Origin: Nocardia sp. NBC_01503
GTDB lineage: Bacteria; Actinomycetota; Actinomycetes; Mycobacteriales; Mycobacteriaceae
Direction: 5' to 3'
Length of the DNA stretch: 64,000 bases
Assembly (NCBI RefSeq): GCF_036327755.1
Contig: NZ_CP109596.1
Location: forward strand, 6,448,001 to 6,512,000
Both the position numbers and the translations under genes were made by a program. This document shows positions 7,043 to 15,843 of the stretch, piece after piece (positions within the stretch are counted from its first letter, which is position 1; every line of letters starts with the position of its first letter). Under the pieces are notes generated by a model that searched no databases, was not told the origin of the DNA, and was given only the letters and a program-made list of their open reading frames with translations.

Positions 7043-9196
7043 ATGCGCCGGACAGCATCTGGTTTCGCCAGCGACAAAGTGGTGTTCACCGGTTTCTTCC
7101 TGGTGATCGCCGGTGCGGCCGCGGCCGCGTTGTTCTTGGTGGCCGCGGGTCGCGGGTTGCCGCAGCGGGCGACCGGCGACGCGATCGCGGCGCTGGTTCT
7201 ACTGGGCGGCGGGACAGTGCTGCTGAACCGTTCGATGGTCCAGCGCGGCGGATTGCTCGAGCCGCATCCGACGCGTGAGGAACGTCGGCGATATCGCGAG
7301 GACTACCGATCTCACCCGCCCGCGGAACCGTCCGCCGACCGCGAGCCGACGTCCGAAGCGCACGCGCAGCGAGTGCATCGACAAGACCAAGCGCCAGTAG
7401 ACAGGAGCAGACATATGGCCGAGACAGTCGCCGACCACGTACTACAGCGGTTGCGGGAATGGGGGGTGGAACAGGTTTTCGGTTACCCCGGTGACGGCAT
7501 CAACGGGCTCGTCGCCGCCTTCGGGCGGGCCGGCAACCAGCCGCGATTCATCCAAGCCCGGCACGAGGAGATGGCAGCCTTCGCCGCGACCGGGTACGCC
7601 AAGTTCAGCGGCAAGGTCGGGGTCTGCGCCGCGACCTCGGGCCCCGGGGCGATCCACCTGCTCAACGGCCTCTATGACGCCAAACTCGACCATGTCCCGG
7701 TCGTCGCCATAGTCGGGCAGACCGCCCGCAGCGCGATGGGCGGCAGTTATCAGCAGGAGATCGACCTGCAAACGCTGTACAAGGACGTGGCCTCGGACTA
7801 TTTGGTAGAAGTCAACGTCTCCAGCCAGCTACCCAACGCATTGGACCGTGCCTTCCGCACCGCCATGGCCCGGCGATCGCCGACAGCGGTGATCATCCCC
7901 TCCGATCTGCAAGAAGAGAATTACGAACCTCCCCAACACGCCTTCAAACAGGTGCCCTCCAGCCCGCCCGGCGCCCTGCCGTCCACGACCCTTCCGCCGA
8001 CCGGTGAAATCCAGCGCGCGGCCGAAGTGCTCAACGCCGGTAGCAAGGTCGCGATCCTCATCGGCCAGGGTGCGCGCGGAGCCGCCGAAGAAGTGATCGA
8101 GGTGGCCGAACTCACCGGAGCCGGGGTGGCGAAGGCATTGCTGGGCAAGGACGTACTGCCCGACGATCTCCCCTTCGTCACCGGCCCCATCGGCCTGCTG
8201 GGCAGTCGGCCGAGTTACGAACTGATGCGGGACTGCGACACCCTGCTCATCGTCGGCTCCAACTTTCCCTACGCCCAATTCCTGCCGGAGTTCGGGCAAG
8301 CGCGGGCCGTGCAGATCGACCTCGACGGCATGATGATCGGAATGCGCTACCCGACCGAAGTCAATCTCGTCGGAGACGCCAAAGCCACCCTGCGGCAACT
8401 GATTCCGATGTTGCGCCGCAACAGCGACCGGGCCTGGCGGGAGACAGTGGAACGCCACCTGCGGCACTGGTGGCAGACCATCGAACACCAGTCCATGCTC
8501 GAGGCGAAACCGGTCAACCCCATGCGGGTCGTCTGGGAGCTCTCCCAGCAGATCCCCGAAAACGCGATCGTCACAGCCGATTCCGGTTCCTCCGCCAATT
8601 GGTACGCCCGCTGTCTGCGCTTCCGCGGGCAGATCCGCGGCTCCCTGTCCGGCACCCTCGCCACCATGGGCCCCGGCGTGCCGTACGCGATCGGCGCGAA
8701 ATTCGCGCACCCGGAACGGCCCGCCATCGCCTTGGTGGGCGACGGCGCGATGCAGATGAACGGTTTGGCCGAGCTGATGACCATCGCACGCTACCGCGAG
8801 TTGTGGTCCGATCCGCGGCTCGTGGTGTGTGTGCTGCACAACAACGATCTCAACCAGGTGACCTGGGAGCTGCGTGCGATGGGTGGCGCACCGAAGTTCG
8901 AGGAATCGCAATCCCTTCCGGATATCTCCTACGCCGACGTCGCCCGCTGCTTCGGGCTGAACGCCATCGCCGTCGATGATCCCGATCAGCTCCCTGGAGC
9001 CTGGCGCGAGGCCCTGTCGGCCGACCGGCCGACCGTGCTGGACGTGCGCACCGACCCGGAGGTGCCCCCGATTCCGCCGCACGCCACCTACGAGCAGATC
9101 AAAGACCTGAGCAAGTCAATTCTGAGGGGTGACTCGGACGCCTGGCACCTCATGCTCCAGGGTGCCAAAACGAAAGCCCAGGAATTCCGTCCCTGA
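7043..9196 (+). CDS. Membrane-anchored thiamine-pyrophosphate enzyme, pyruvate oxidase (PoxB)-like
   Basis: 717 residues in one open frame. Residues 1-124 hold two hydrophobic segments (about 15-35 and 46-60) and a charged, Pro-rich linker. The remaining 593 residues are a complete TPP enzyme. They have FGYPGDGIN near 146, the catalytic Glu in ARHEEMAAFA near 174 and the TPP/Mg2+ motif GDGAMQMNG...NN from 566. This matches pyruvate:quinone oxidoreductase-type enzymes, which turn pyruvate into acetate and CO2 at the membrane. A second start exists at ATG 7415 with a strong AGGAG at 7402-7406, giving the canonical soluble-length enzyme MAETVADHVL. No stop separates the two, so both forms can be made. 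Substrate is inferred from family; acetolactate synthase-like activity is an alternative. Confidence 0.82.
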   Translation: MRRTASGFASDKVVFTGFFLVIAGAAAAALFLVAAGRGLPQRATGDAIAALVLLGGGTVLLNRSMVQRGGLLEPHPTREERRRYREDYRSHPPAEPSADREPTSEAHAQRVHRQDQAPVDRSRHMAETVADHVLQRLREWGVEQVFGYPGDGINGLVAAFGRAGNQPRFIQARHEEMAAFAATGYAKFSGKVGVCAATSGPGAIHLLNGLYDAKLDHVPVVAIVGQTARSAMGGSYQQEIDLQTLYKDVASDYLVEVNVSSQLPNALDRAFRTAMARRSPTAVIIPSDLQEENYEPPQHAFKQVPSSPPGALPSTTLPPTGEIQRAAEVLNAGSKVAILIGQGARGAAEEVIEVAELTGAGVAKALLGKDVLPDDLPFVTGPIGLLGSRPSYELMRDCDTLLIVGSNFPYAQFLPEFGQARAVQIDLDGMMIGMRYPTEVNLVGDAKATLRQLIPMLRRNSDRAWRETVERHLRHWWQTIEHQSMLEAKPVNPMRVVWELSQQIPENAIVTADSGSSANWYARCLRFRGQIRGSLSGTLATMGPGVPYAIGAKFAHPERPAIALVGDGAMQMNGLAELMTIARYRELWSDPRLVVCVLHNNDLNQVTWELRAMGGAPKFEESQSLPDISYADVARCFGLNAIAVDDPDQLPGAWREALSADRPTVLDVRTDPEVPPIPPHATYEQIKDLSKSILRGDSDAWHLMLQGAKTKAQEFRP

Positions 9197-9546
9197 CCGT
9201 CCAGCTCAATTCAAGGCTTGCGCGAATTGTCTGCCGCGGGTGCGTAATTCGAGGGAGGCGGTGATCCGGGCCCTGAAGGTTGCGAAAACCCTGCTTTCCG
9301 TATCGACCACCGCCTCCGTGTCCGACCATACCTGCCGCTCTGTCGGCATTGCCGGTCATCCTCGGAGCTCCGACGCCGTTGGCGGAGCCGAGATATGTAG
9401 AATATCAACGGAATTCGAAAGTATCAGCCTTCCTGGGCGTCGCCGAAGGAAAGGGCGCGAATCTTCATGCGGTCTCAATGTTCGTCAACTGATTGCAATA
9501 TCTTCCGCTCGGCAGGGTTCTCCCCGGTCTACTAATATCGTTTCTC
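9197..9546. other. Intergenic stretch without a convincing gene
   Basis: 350 bases after the TPP enzyme. The sequence is less GC-rich than its surroundings and frames here lack coding bias. An imperfect inverted repeat CAATTC...GAATTG lies just after the stop (around 9206-9228) and could be part of a weak terminator or an operator. Nothing else is identifiable. Confidence 0.4.
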
Positions 9547-9786
9547 ATGCTCGATGAACCCGGAGAAGTCCGTGTGCGATTGCGGTTTCCGGACGGAGGT
9601 GCGGTACTGGACTATCGCGTCGCGAAGCCGATCGCCGAACGGTTGGTGCTCGAACTCGGTCGCCACGGGGTATCGGTCACCGTCGATGACGAGGTACACG
9701 CCGGACTCGCGGTACTCCCGTATGCGAGCCTGTGGGGCGACCAGCTCGGTCCGGCGTGGCCCCGATCGCAGTCGTCGTGGCCATGA
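9547..9786 (+). CDS. Small hypothetical protein
   Basis: 79 residues from ATG 9547, starting MLDEPGEVRVRLRFPDGG. The first 60 residues have a plausible folded composition (alternating charged and hydrophobic, LVLELGRHGVSVTVDD) and GC-rich third positions. The last 15 are Trp/Ser-rich and less convincing. There is no strong ribosome binding site. I do not recognise the family. An upstream in-frame start at 9493 would add a hydrophobic tail but has poorer coding character. Confidence 0.45.
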   Translation: MLDEPGEVRVRLRFPDGGAVLDYRVAKPIAERLVLELGRHGVSVTVDDEVHAGLAVLPYASLWGDQLGPAWPRSQSSWP

Positions 9787-9911
9787 ATCCGTTGGAGAAC
9801 GCACTCGGAGCCGATGAAAGATGGTCGTCACACCAAGATTGGGGTGGCCGGTGGGCCGCTACTCAAGGGAGTTGACGCCGGCATCATCGATCACTGCGCA
9901 GCCCGCGGAAA

Positions 9912-11054
9912 TCAACCGTTCGCCAGGCTCCGGGCGATGACCAGCCGCTGAATCTGGTTGGTGCCCTCGAAGATCTGGGTGATCTTGGCTTCGCGCATAT
10001 AGCGCTCGACGGGGAAGTCCTGGGTGTAGCCGTAGCCGCCGAAGACCTGAACGGCGTCGGTGGTGACCTTCATGGCGGCGTCGGTGGCGATGAGTTTGGC
10101 GACGCTGGCCTGGCGGGAGTAGGGGAGACCGGCGTCGCGGCGGCGGGCGGCGTCGAGGTAGGTGGCGCGGGCGGAGTCGACGGCGGCGGCCATATCGGCC
10201 AGGACGAAGCCGAGGCCCTGGTGGTCGATGATGGGGCGGCCGAAGGCTTCTCGGTCCTTGGCGTAGGCGACGGCGTCGTCGAGGGCGCGCTGGGCGATGC
10301 CGGTGGCGACCGCGGCGATGCCCAGGCGGCCGGAGTCCAAGGCGCTGAACGCGATCGACAGGCCCTGGCCCGGATCGCCGATGAGGCGCTCGGCGGGGAG
10401 GAAGGCGTCGTCGTAGGCGGCGGTGGTGGTGGGGACCGCGCGCAGGCCCATCTTCTCCTCGGGTTTGCCGAAGGACAGGCCGGGGGTGTCGGCGGGGACC
10501 AGGAAGCTGGAGATGCCGCGCGAGCCTTCGCCGGTGCGGGCGAAGAGAGTGTAGTAGTCGGCTTTACCGCCGTTGGTGATCCAGGCTTTGGTGCCGGTGA
10601 TGCGGTAGCCGCCCTCGGTTTCGGTGGCGCGGCAGCGCAAAGCGGCGGCATCGGATCCGGCGTGTGCTTCGGAAAGGCTGTAGGCGCCGATCAGGTTGCC
10701 GGACAACATCTCCGGGAGCCAGCGCTGCTTCTGCTCATCGGTGCCGTAGACGAAGAGGGGATGGCAGGACAGGCTGTGCACGCTCACCGCGACCGCGACG
10801 GCGGCCCAGCGCGCGCCGAGCTCCTCGAGGACCTGGAGGTACACCTCGTAGGGTTGGCCGCCGCCACCGAACTCCTCCGGATACGGCAGGCTCAGCAGCC
10901 CGGCCTGGCCGAGTGCGCGGAATGCCTCATCGGGATAGCGCTCCTGCTTCTCGTACAGCGCGGCGTTCGGCTCCAGGACCTTGTCCGCGATATCGCGGGT
11001 GAGCTCGATGAGGTCGCGGGCTTCGGACGTGGGGAGCAGGCGGTCGACGGGCAT
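9912..11054 (-). CDS. Acyl-CoA dehydrogenase
   Basis: 380 residues of the acyl-CoA dehydrogenase fold. YSLSEAHAGSDAAA and KAWITNGGKADYY are the FAD/substrate-binding signatures of the middle domain. DREAFGRPIIDHQGLGF and VQVFGGYGYTQDFPVERYMR come from the C-terminal helical domain. The catalytic base is the Glu in QIFEGTNQIQRL near residue 361. It performs the first oxidation of acyl-CoA beta-oxidation, passing electrons to ETF. ATG 11054 is chosen because GGAG/GGAAG lies just upstream and the protein then begins at the usual MPVDRLLPTSEARD. It is divergent from a TetR regulator with a palindromic operator between them, so it is probably that regulator's target. Confidence 0.93.
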   Translation of the reverse strand: MPVDRLLPTSEARDLIELTRDIADKVLEPNAALYEKQERYPDEAFRALGQAGLLSLPYPEEFGGGGQPYEVYLQVLEELGARWAAVAVAVSVHSLSCHPLFVYGTDEQKQRWLPEMLSGNLIGAYSLSEAHAGSDAAALRCRATETEGGYRITGTKAWITNGGKADYYTLFARTGEGSRGISSFLVPADTPGLSFGKPEEKMGLRAVPTTTAAYDDAFLPAERLIGDPGQGLSIAFSALDSGRLGIAAVATGIAQRALDDAVAYAKDREAFGRPIIDHQGLGFVLADMAAAVDSARATYLDAARRRDAGLPYSRQASVAKLIATDAAMKVTTDAVQVFGGYGYTQDFPVERYMREAKITQIFEGTNQIQRLVIARSLANG

Positions 11055-11146
11055 GGCTTCCATTCTCCGGTGGGTGCGCGGGCAGGCGGGGCCGTCATCG
11101 CCGGTCGACCGGCATGGGCCCCTGCCTGCACAGTACGTCCAGCATC

Positions 11147-11174
11147 CAATTGCGTGCAAGGGTGCACGCAATTG
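11147..11174. promoter_or_regulatory. Perfect 12-bp inverted repeat, likely TetR operator
   Basis: CAATTGCGTGCA (11147-11158), four bases, then the exact inverse TGCACGCAATTG (11163-11174). It lies midway between the divergent acyl-CoA dehydrogenase and TetR genes and overlaps where the -35 of the TetR gene would sit (-10 TAGACT at 11186-11191). Size and symmetry fit a TetR-family dimer site controlling both genes. Confidence 0.75.
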
Positions 11175-11197
11175 CGGTGTTTGGCTAGACTGACCGG

Positions 11198-11791
11198 GTG
11201 GTATCCGCCCTGCCCCCGAACAAGCACCAGGAGAAGAGTCTGCGTACGCGGGCGCTGCTGCTGGATGCCGCCATCGACAGCCTCGCCGAGGTGGGATACG
11301 CGAGTGCGTCGATCGCGGATATCACCGCGCGGGCGGGGGTGACACGCGGCGCGCAACTGCATCACTTCCATACCCGGCAGGAATTGTTCGCGCAGACCAT
11401 CGAACATCTGACCCAGCGCCAGCGCGAGGCCCTGCAACGGCGGGCGCGGACGCTGGGAGCCGCCTCGCGTGGAGAGACCCTCGTCGAGTTGGTGACGGCG
11501 CCCTTCGCGGGCAAGCTCGGCAAGGCGTCGGTGGAGCTGTATGTCGGCATCGCCAATGAGAAAGAGTTGCGGCGCAATATGTTACGCGTACAGCATGAGC
11601 TGACCGTCGAGCTGCTCGACGCCTGCGCCGCGCGCATCGATATCTCCCGCGAGCGGCTGGAATCGGCGTTCTGGCTGACCATCAACCTGGTGCGCGGCGC
11701 CACCCTCGACGAGATGGTGGGCCGGGATCGCTTGCGGCGCAAGCAGGTTCTCGCCGAATGGGCGCGTCTGGCCGACGGATTGCTTGCCTGA
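11198..11791 (+). CDS. TetR-family regulator of the adjacent acyl-CoA dehydrogenase
   Basis: 197 residues. The N-terminal TetR helix-turn-helix spans roughly 12-60: TRALLLDAAIDSLAEVGYAS, then SIADITARAGVTRGAQLHHF. The C-terminal part is a ligand-binding domain with no obvious motif. The GTG start at 11198 follows a -10-like TAGACT (11186-11191) by seven bases, so the mRNA is probably leaderless. The divergent acyl-CoA dehydrogenase and the perfect palindrome between them suggest it senses an acyl-CoA or fatty-acid-like ligand and represses both genes. That role is inferred from context. Confidence 0.9.
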   Translation: MVSALPPNKHQEKSLRTRALLLDAAIDSLAEVGYASASIADITARAGVTRGAQLHHFHTRQELFAQTIEHLTQRQREALQRRARTLGAASRGETLVELVTAPFAGKLGKASVELYVGIANEKELRRNMLRVQHELTVELLDACAARIDISRERLESAFWLTINLVRGATLDEMVGRDRLRRKQVLAEWARLADGLLA

Positions 11792-11891
11792 GAAGCGAAA
11801 CGGGACTCTCCACTGCCGCGATACACCGGTGGTAGAGACGTTCTGAATCAGCGCTCGGCGTGCGAGCGCGGCCTCGGGGGAGGACATCGCC

Positions 11892-13370
11892 ATGGCGATG
11901 AATCGGCGCAGCCTGCTGCGCGCTGCCGCAGCGGGTGCGGCGTACACGGCACTGGGCGCGGGAGCGCTCTCCGGGTGTATGTCGGAATCTGCTGCGAGGC
12001 AGGTGGATTGGAATGTGCTGCGGCAGCGGCTCGCCGGTGCGCTCAGCCTGCCCGCCGACACCGATTACGCGACCGCGAAGATGGCGTACAACCCGGGCTT
12101 CGACAATCGGCAACCGGCGGCGGTCGCGCGCTGCGGCACCGCGGCGGATGTGCAGGCGTGTGTCAGTCTGGCCTCCCAGTCCGGTACCCGGATCGCGGCA
12201 CGCAGTGGCGGGCACAGCTACGCCGGCTATTCGACGCCGGATGGTGCGCTGATTGTCGATGTGGGGCGGATGAATTCGGTCCAGGTCGGCGCGGACGGGA
12301 CAGCGGTCATCGGTGCGGGCGCGCGATTGATGGATGTGTACTCCGGGCTGGCGCGGGCCGGGCGTTGCCTTCCGGCTGGATCGTGCCCAACCGTCGGTAT
12401 TGCCGGACTCACCCTCGGCGGCGGGTTGGGGGTGCTCTCGGGCAAGTACGGATTGACCTGTGACTCCCTGGTTTCGGCGCAGGTGGTCACGCCCGACGGT
12501 GTGCTGCGCACGGCCTCGGCCGACTCCGAGCCCGATCTGTATTGGGCGCTGCGCGGCGGCGGCGGTGGAAACCTGGGCGTGGTCACCTCGTTCACGTTCA
12601 AGACCGTCGCCGCGCCGCAGCTCGTGGTGTTCCAGTTGAAGTTTCCCGCGGGCACGCTCACCGATGTGCTCGGTGGCTGGCAGTCCTTCACTCAATCGGC
12701 TCCGGACGAATTCTGGTCCACCCTCGGTACTTCCGCCGGTAGCCCGCCGACCTGCCGCATCAATGGCTGTTATGTCGGCAGCGAGAGCGCCCTGAATACG
12801 CTGGTCGACAAGCTCGTCGCGGCGACCGGGGTGCAGCCCTCGAACCGGTATTCGCTATCCAGGAATTACCTGTCGGCCATGATGTATTTCGGCGGCTGCT
12901 CGAATTACTCGGCGGACCAATGCCATCCGAACTGGAATGGCGGGGGAGCGCTCGGCCGTGAATCATTCACCGCCTCGTCCCGAGTCCTGAATAAACCACT
13001 CTCTGACCCGGCCAAACTGACCGCATTGCTCACCGGGCGCACCGGCATGGATATTCTGCTGGACAGTATGGTGGGCGCACCGAGTCGAATCGGGGTCGCG
13101 GACACCGCGTTCCCGCATCGCGGCGCACTCGCCACCGCGCAGATATATGTCGGGGCGACCACGCCCGCCGCGCGAACGGCGGTGACCGAGGTTCGGAACG
13201 CGCTCGGCGATCTCGTCGGCAATGCCGCGTACGTGAACTACATCGATCCGGCCCTGAGCGATTGGTCGAGCGCCTACTACGGCTCGAACGCTCCGCGCCT
13301 GCGGCGGATCGCCCAGAAGTACGACCCGCACGGCGTTTTCACCTTCGACCAGTCGATCACCAAGTGTTGA
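11892..13370 (+). CDS. Tat-exported FAD-linked oxidase, berberine-bridge-enzyme type
   Basis: 492 residues. The N-terminus MAMNRRSLLRAAAAGAAY has a twin-arginine motif, followed by a hydrophobic stretch ending LSGC, a lipobox. The protein is therefore probably a Tat-exported lipoprotein. ARSGGHSYAGYS near 104 supplies the His that binds FAD covalently. GSCPTVGIAGLTLGGGLG near 163 supplies the Cys for the second bond, so bicovalent flavin is expected. The C-terminus YDPHGVFTFDQSI is the BBE domain signature. Such oxidases act on sugars, alkaloid-like or polyketide alcohols; the substrate here is unknown. GGGGGAGG precedes the start. It stands alone between two regulators. Confidence 0.88.
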   Translation: MAMNRRSLLRAAAAGAAYTALGAGALSGCMSESAARQVDWNVLRQRLAGALSLPADTDYATAKMAYNPGFDNRQPAAVARCGTAADVQACVSLASQSGTRIAARSGGHSYAGYSTPDGALIVDVGRMNSVQVGADGTAVIGAGARLMDVYSGLARAGRCLPAGSCPTVGIAGLTLGGGLGVLSGKYGLTCDSLVSAQVVTPDGVLRTASADSEPDLYWALRGGGGGNLGVVTSFTFKTVAAPQLVVFQLKFPAGTLTDVLGGWQSFTQSAPDEFWSTLGTSAGSPPTCRINGCYVGSESALNTLVDKLVAATGVQPSNRYSLSRNYLSAMMYFGGCSNYSADQCHPNWNGGGALGRESFTASSRVLNKPLSDPAKLTALLTGRTGMDILLDSMVGAPSRIGVADTAFPHRGALATAQIYVGATTPAARTAVTEVRNALGDLVGNAAYVNYIDPALSDWSSAYYGSNAPRLRRIAQKYDPHGVFTFDQSITKC

Positions 13371-13481
13371 GCTCAGAACGGAGCGGGCCTTCCGGAGCCG
13401 GGCTGGCTTGCTCCATTCAAGCAGATCACGGCCGGTCGTGGCGGGTTCGGTATGTCGGTGCGACTGAGTATGGTCGGATAC

Positions 13482-13577
13482 ATGACGTCTTGGATCGAGT
13501 CCTCGGTCGGTGCCGGTCATATGGACATCACCGTGTGGAAGCCGGGCCGGCCTGATCGAGTCGTCCGCAAGCACTGA
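13482..13577 (+). CDS. Possible 31-residue ORF overlapping the AraC gene start
   Basis: ATG 13482 opens a frame MTSWIESSVGAGHMDITVWK ending in TGA 13575-13577. The final A is shared with the ATG at 13577 that begins the downstream AraC frame (TGATG). The junction looks like translational coupling. There is no recognised family and no strong ribosome binding site. The real AraC start could lie further downstream, which would weaken this call. Confidence 0.3.
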   Translation: MTSWIESSVGAGHMDITVWKPGRPDRVVRKH

Positions 13578-14419
13578 TGAATACCCCACCGCGACGGCAG
13601 ACCATGCAAGATTGCAGCGAGTGCAATTGGGCGCGGGATGCATTCACGCACGATGTGCCGAACGGGGTGTGTTTCAACGGTTCTCATCTCGACCGACCAG
13701 GGGATTCGCCGGATATCCATGCGCCCCAGGGCTATCGGGAACGCCCATCCATCATCCCGGGCGCGAGCGTCTGGATCCTCGATATGTCGGTCGACACCGG
13801 AACGCCGGTCCTGCCCGACGGTTGTATGGACCTGCTCTGGATCAACGGCAAGCTTTCGGTCGCGGGCCCCGACACCCACGCGTACCACCCACCGGCCGGT
13901 TTCCCGGCGCGGATCGCGGGCATTCGCTTTCCTCCCGGAGCGGCCCCCGCCCTCCTCGGCATCCCCGCCGACGAACTCCGCAACAGCCGACCGGGTTTGG
14001 CGGACCTCTGGTCCCGCTCGGAGTCTCGCCATGCCACCCAACTCTTCGAATCCGCGTCATTTCCCACGCGCGGCCTCGAAGCGATTGCCCAGTGGCGAGC
14101 ATCCTCCACCGACCCCGCTGACCCGATCCTCACCCGTATCGTGACGGAACTCCAGTCCGGCACAACCACGGTCGCGGCCCTCGCCGCAGATCTGGAGTTG
14201 GGCCCCCGCCGCCTGCATCGCCTCTCGCTGGCGGCCTTCGGCTACGGCCCCAAAACCCTGGCCCGCATCCTTCGCATGCAACGAGCTCTGGCCCTGGCCC
14301 GCGCCGGCATCCCACCCGCCGAGGTAGCCGCCCGCACCGGCTATGCCGACCAGCCGCATTTCTCCCGCGAAATCCGAGATTTCGCGGGAATCCCGCTATC
14401 CGAACTACTGCGCGGGTAA
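13577..14419 (+). CDS. AraC-family transcriptional regulator
   Basis: Up to 280 residues. The N-terminal part has VLPDGCMDLLWINGKLSVAG, typical of the DUF6597/AraC group with a TetR-unrelated effector domain. The C-terminal AraC DNA-binding domain (about 185-275) contains LAADLELGPRRLHRLSLAAF and ARAGIPPAEVAARTGYADQP followed by HFSREIRDFAGIPLSEL. ATG 13577 is uncertain because the first 50 residues look weakly coding; an internal start is possible. Its 3' end overlaps the convergent VOC gene by 15 bp. A perfect 12-bp inverted repeat (14363-14389) lies inside its last codons. Targets are unknown. Confidence 0.82.
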   Translation: MNTPPRRQTMQDCSECNWARDAFTHDVPNGVCFNGSHLDRPGDSPDIHAPQGYRERPSIIPGASVWILDMSVDTGTPVLPDGCMDLLWINGKLSVAGPDTHAYHPPAGFPARIAGIRFPPGAAPALLGIPADELRNSRPGLADLWSRSESRHATQLFESASFPTRGLEAIAQWRASSTDPADPILTRIVTELQSGTTTVAALAADLELGPRRLHRLSLAAFGYGPKTLARILRMQRALALARAGIPPAEVAARTGYADQPHFSREIRDFAGIPLSELLRG

Positions 14420-14803
14420 CTCGAGCGCCGCGAACAAATCCACCCCATTTCCATCGGGATCGAGCACGGTCGCATACCGCTGCCCCCAAAACGCATCGAA
14501 CGGCTTCAATTCCCCGCGATACCCGGCCCCCACCAACTCCTCATATTTCGCGTCAACCTCGGCGGCCGATTCACACCGGCAGGCCAACCCCATTCGCCCC
14601 GTCCCGCCACGCCATTCGGGATGGAACGACCGAATCGTCTCCTCGGTATCCAACAGCAGCCGAACCCCGTCCCCGAGTGAAGCCTCCACATGCGGCTCCT
14701 TCTCCGCCCCCGCCCCGATCTCCACCCCGAGCCGCCGATAAAACCCCACGGCGGCGCCCATATCCGAAACAACAATCCCGACCGCGTCAATCTGAAATGT
14801 CAT
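14405..14803 (-). CDS. VOC (glyoxalase/bleomycin-resistance fold) family protein
   Basis: 132 residues beginning MTFQIDAVGIVVSDMGAAVG, the first beta-alpha unit of the vicinal oxygen chelate fold. It ends with YATVLDPDGNGVDLFAAL, where the last metal-ligand position of the fold usually lies. One domain pair is present, so it would act as a homodimer. The members include glyoxalase I, fosfomycin/bleomycin resistance proteins and dioxygenases; nothing here decides between them. ATG 14803 is chosen over an upstream in-frame start at 14860 because it fits the fold. Confidence 0.8.
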   Translation of the reverse strand: MTFQIDAVGIVVSDMGAAVGFYRRLGVEIGAGAEKEPHVEASLGDGVRLLLDTEETIRSFHPEWRGGTGRMGLACRCESAAEVDAKYEELVGAGYRGELKPFDAFWGQRYATVLDPDGNGVDLFAALELPAQ

Positions 14804-14962
14804 ACCCGAACCGTAAGCCCGCCCACCTACCCGAGTCTTGAACAAATCGGACACCGGCATGTCCGTGGAGTGTCGTCAGCGTGCCGTCCAACTCGCCGGA
14901 CAAACCGCACCGAATCCCAAGCGGTCGAACATGTGTGCGATTTGAGCTGTAGCTTCACCCTC

Positions 14963-15832
14963 ATGGTCAATTCGCCGCACGAGGTGATGCATCGCATCTT
15001 TCAAGAAGATCCCGGAGTGTTCGCACGAGCCTTCCGAGTGCTCGGCCTACCGATCCCCGATCCGGTCTCGGTGGCCCTGCTGTCGACGGACCTGACCGAG
15101 CATAAACCTCTGGAACGCCGGGCCGACACGGTTCTGAAGATCGATACCGCGTCCGAAGGCAGCTACCTACTCGTGGTCGAATCCCAAAGTCGCCGCGACG
15201 AGGACAAGCCCTACTCGTGGACCTACTACCTGGCATATCTTCAGGCGAAGTATCGACTGCCGTGCACTCTGCTGGTGGTCTGTCAGGACTTCGACACCGC
15301 TTTGTGGGCGGACCGGAACTTCATCATGGGTCCGCGAATCTGGGCCGTGTTGACCCTACGGCCCATGGTGTTGGGTCCGCATAACGTGCCGGTTGTGAAC
15401 AATCTGGCGGTAGCGACGCACGACATTCCGCTGGCCGCCTTTTCGGCCGTCACCCATGCCCGGAGTGCTGAGATCGGTGTGATACTGGGTACGTTGGCAG
15501 AGGCGTTGAAGACCGTTGACGAGGACACCGCCACGGTGTTCGCGGAACTCACCGAACTTGGGTTGGGTGTATCACCCGCCGCCGAAATTTGGAGGAATCT
15601 GATGGCTGTGGATCTTTCATTCTTTCGCTCCGAGACTTCGCAGCGGCTTCGGGCCGAAGGGCGTGCCGAGGCCAAGGCGGAGGCTGTCATAGGTGTTCTG
15701 CGAAAGCGTGAGATCAAGGTGCCGCAGGATGTGATCGATCGAGTTGCCGGTTGTTCGGATACCAATGTGCTCGAAACCTGGTTCGACCGGGCCTTCGAGG
15801 TGACGAAGGCCGCGGATATCTTCGGGGAGTGA
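14963..15832 (+). CDS. PD-(D/E)XK nuclease-superfamily protein (Rpn/YhgA-like)
   Basis: 289 residues starting MVNSPHEVMHRIFQEDPGVF. The core segment TVLKIDTASEGSYLLVVESQ, then SRRDEDKPYSWTYYLAYLQAKY, follows the Rpn/YhgA pattern in which Asp and Glu-X-Gln form the nuclease-like site (VESQ in place of ExK). The C-terminal part has a highly charged helix LRAEGRAEAKAEAVIGVL and ends CSDTNVLETWFDRAFEV, as in many copies in Streptomyces and Nocardia. Rpn proteins are recombination-promoting nucleases, and some are implicated in phage defence. Function in actinobacteria is not established. Start 14963 matches family members; upstream codons of the open frame lack coding character. Confidence 0.75.
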   Translation: MVNSPHEVMHRIFQEDPGVFARAFRVLGLPIPDPVSVALLSTDLTEHKPLERRADTVLKIDTASEGSYLLVVESQSRRDEDKPYSWTYYLAYLQAKYRLPCTLLVVCQDFDTALWADRNFIMGPRIWAVLTLRPMVLGPHNVPVVNNLAVATHDIPLAAFSAVTHARSAEIGVILGTLAEALKTVDEDTATVFAELTELGLGVSPAAEIWRNLMAVDLSFFRSETSQRLRAEGRAEAKAEAVIGVLRKREIKVPQDVIDRVAGCSDTNVLETWFDRAFEVTKAADIFGE

Positions 15833-15843
15833 GGGTTTCGTGC

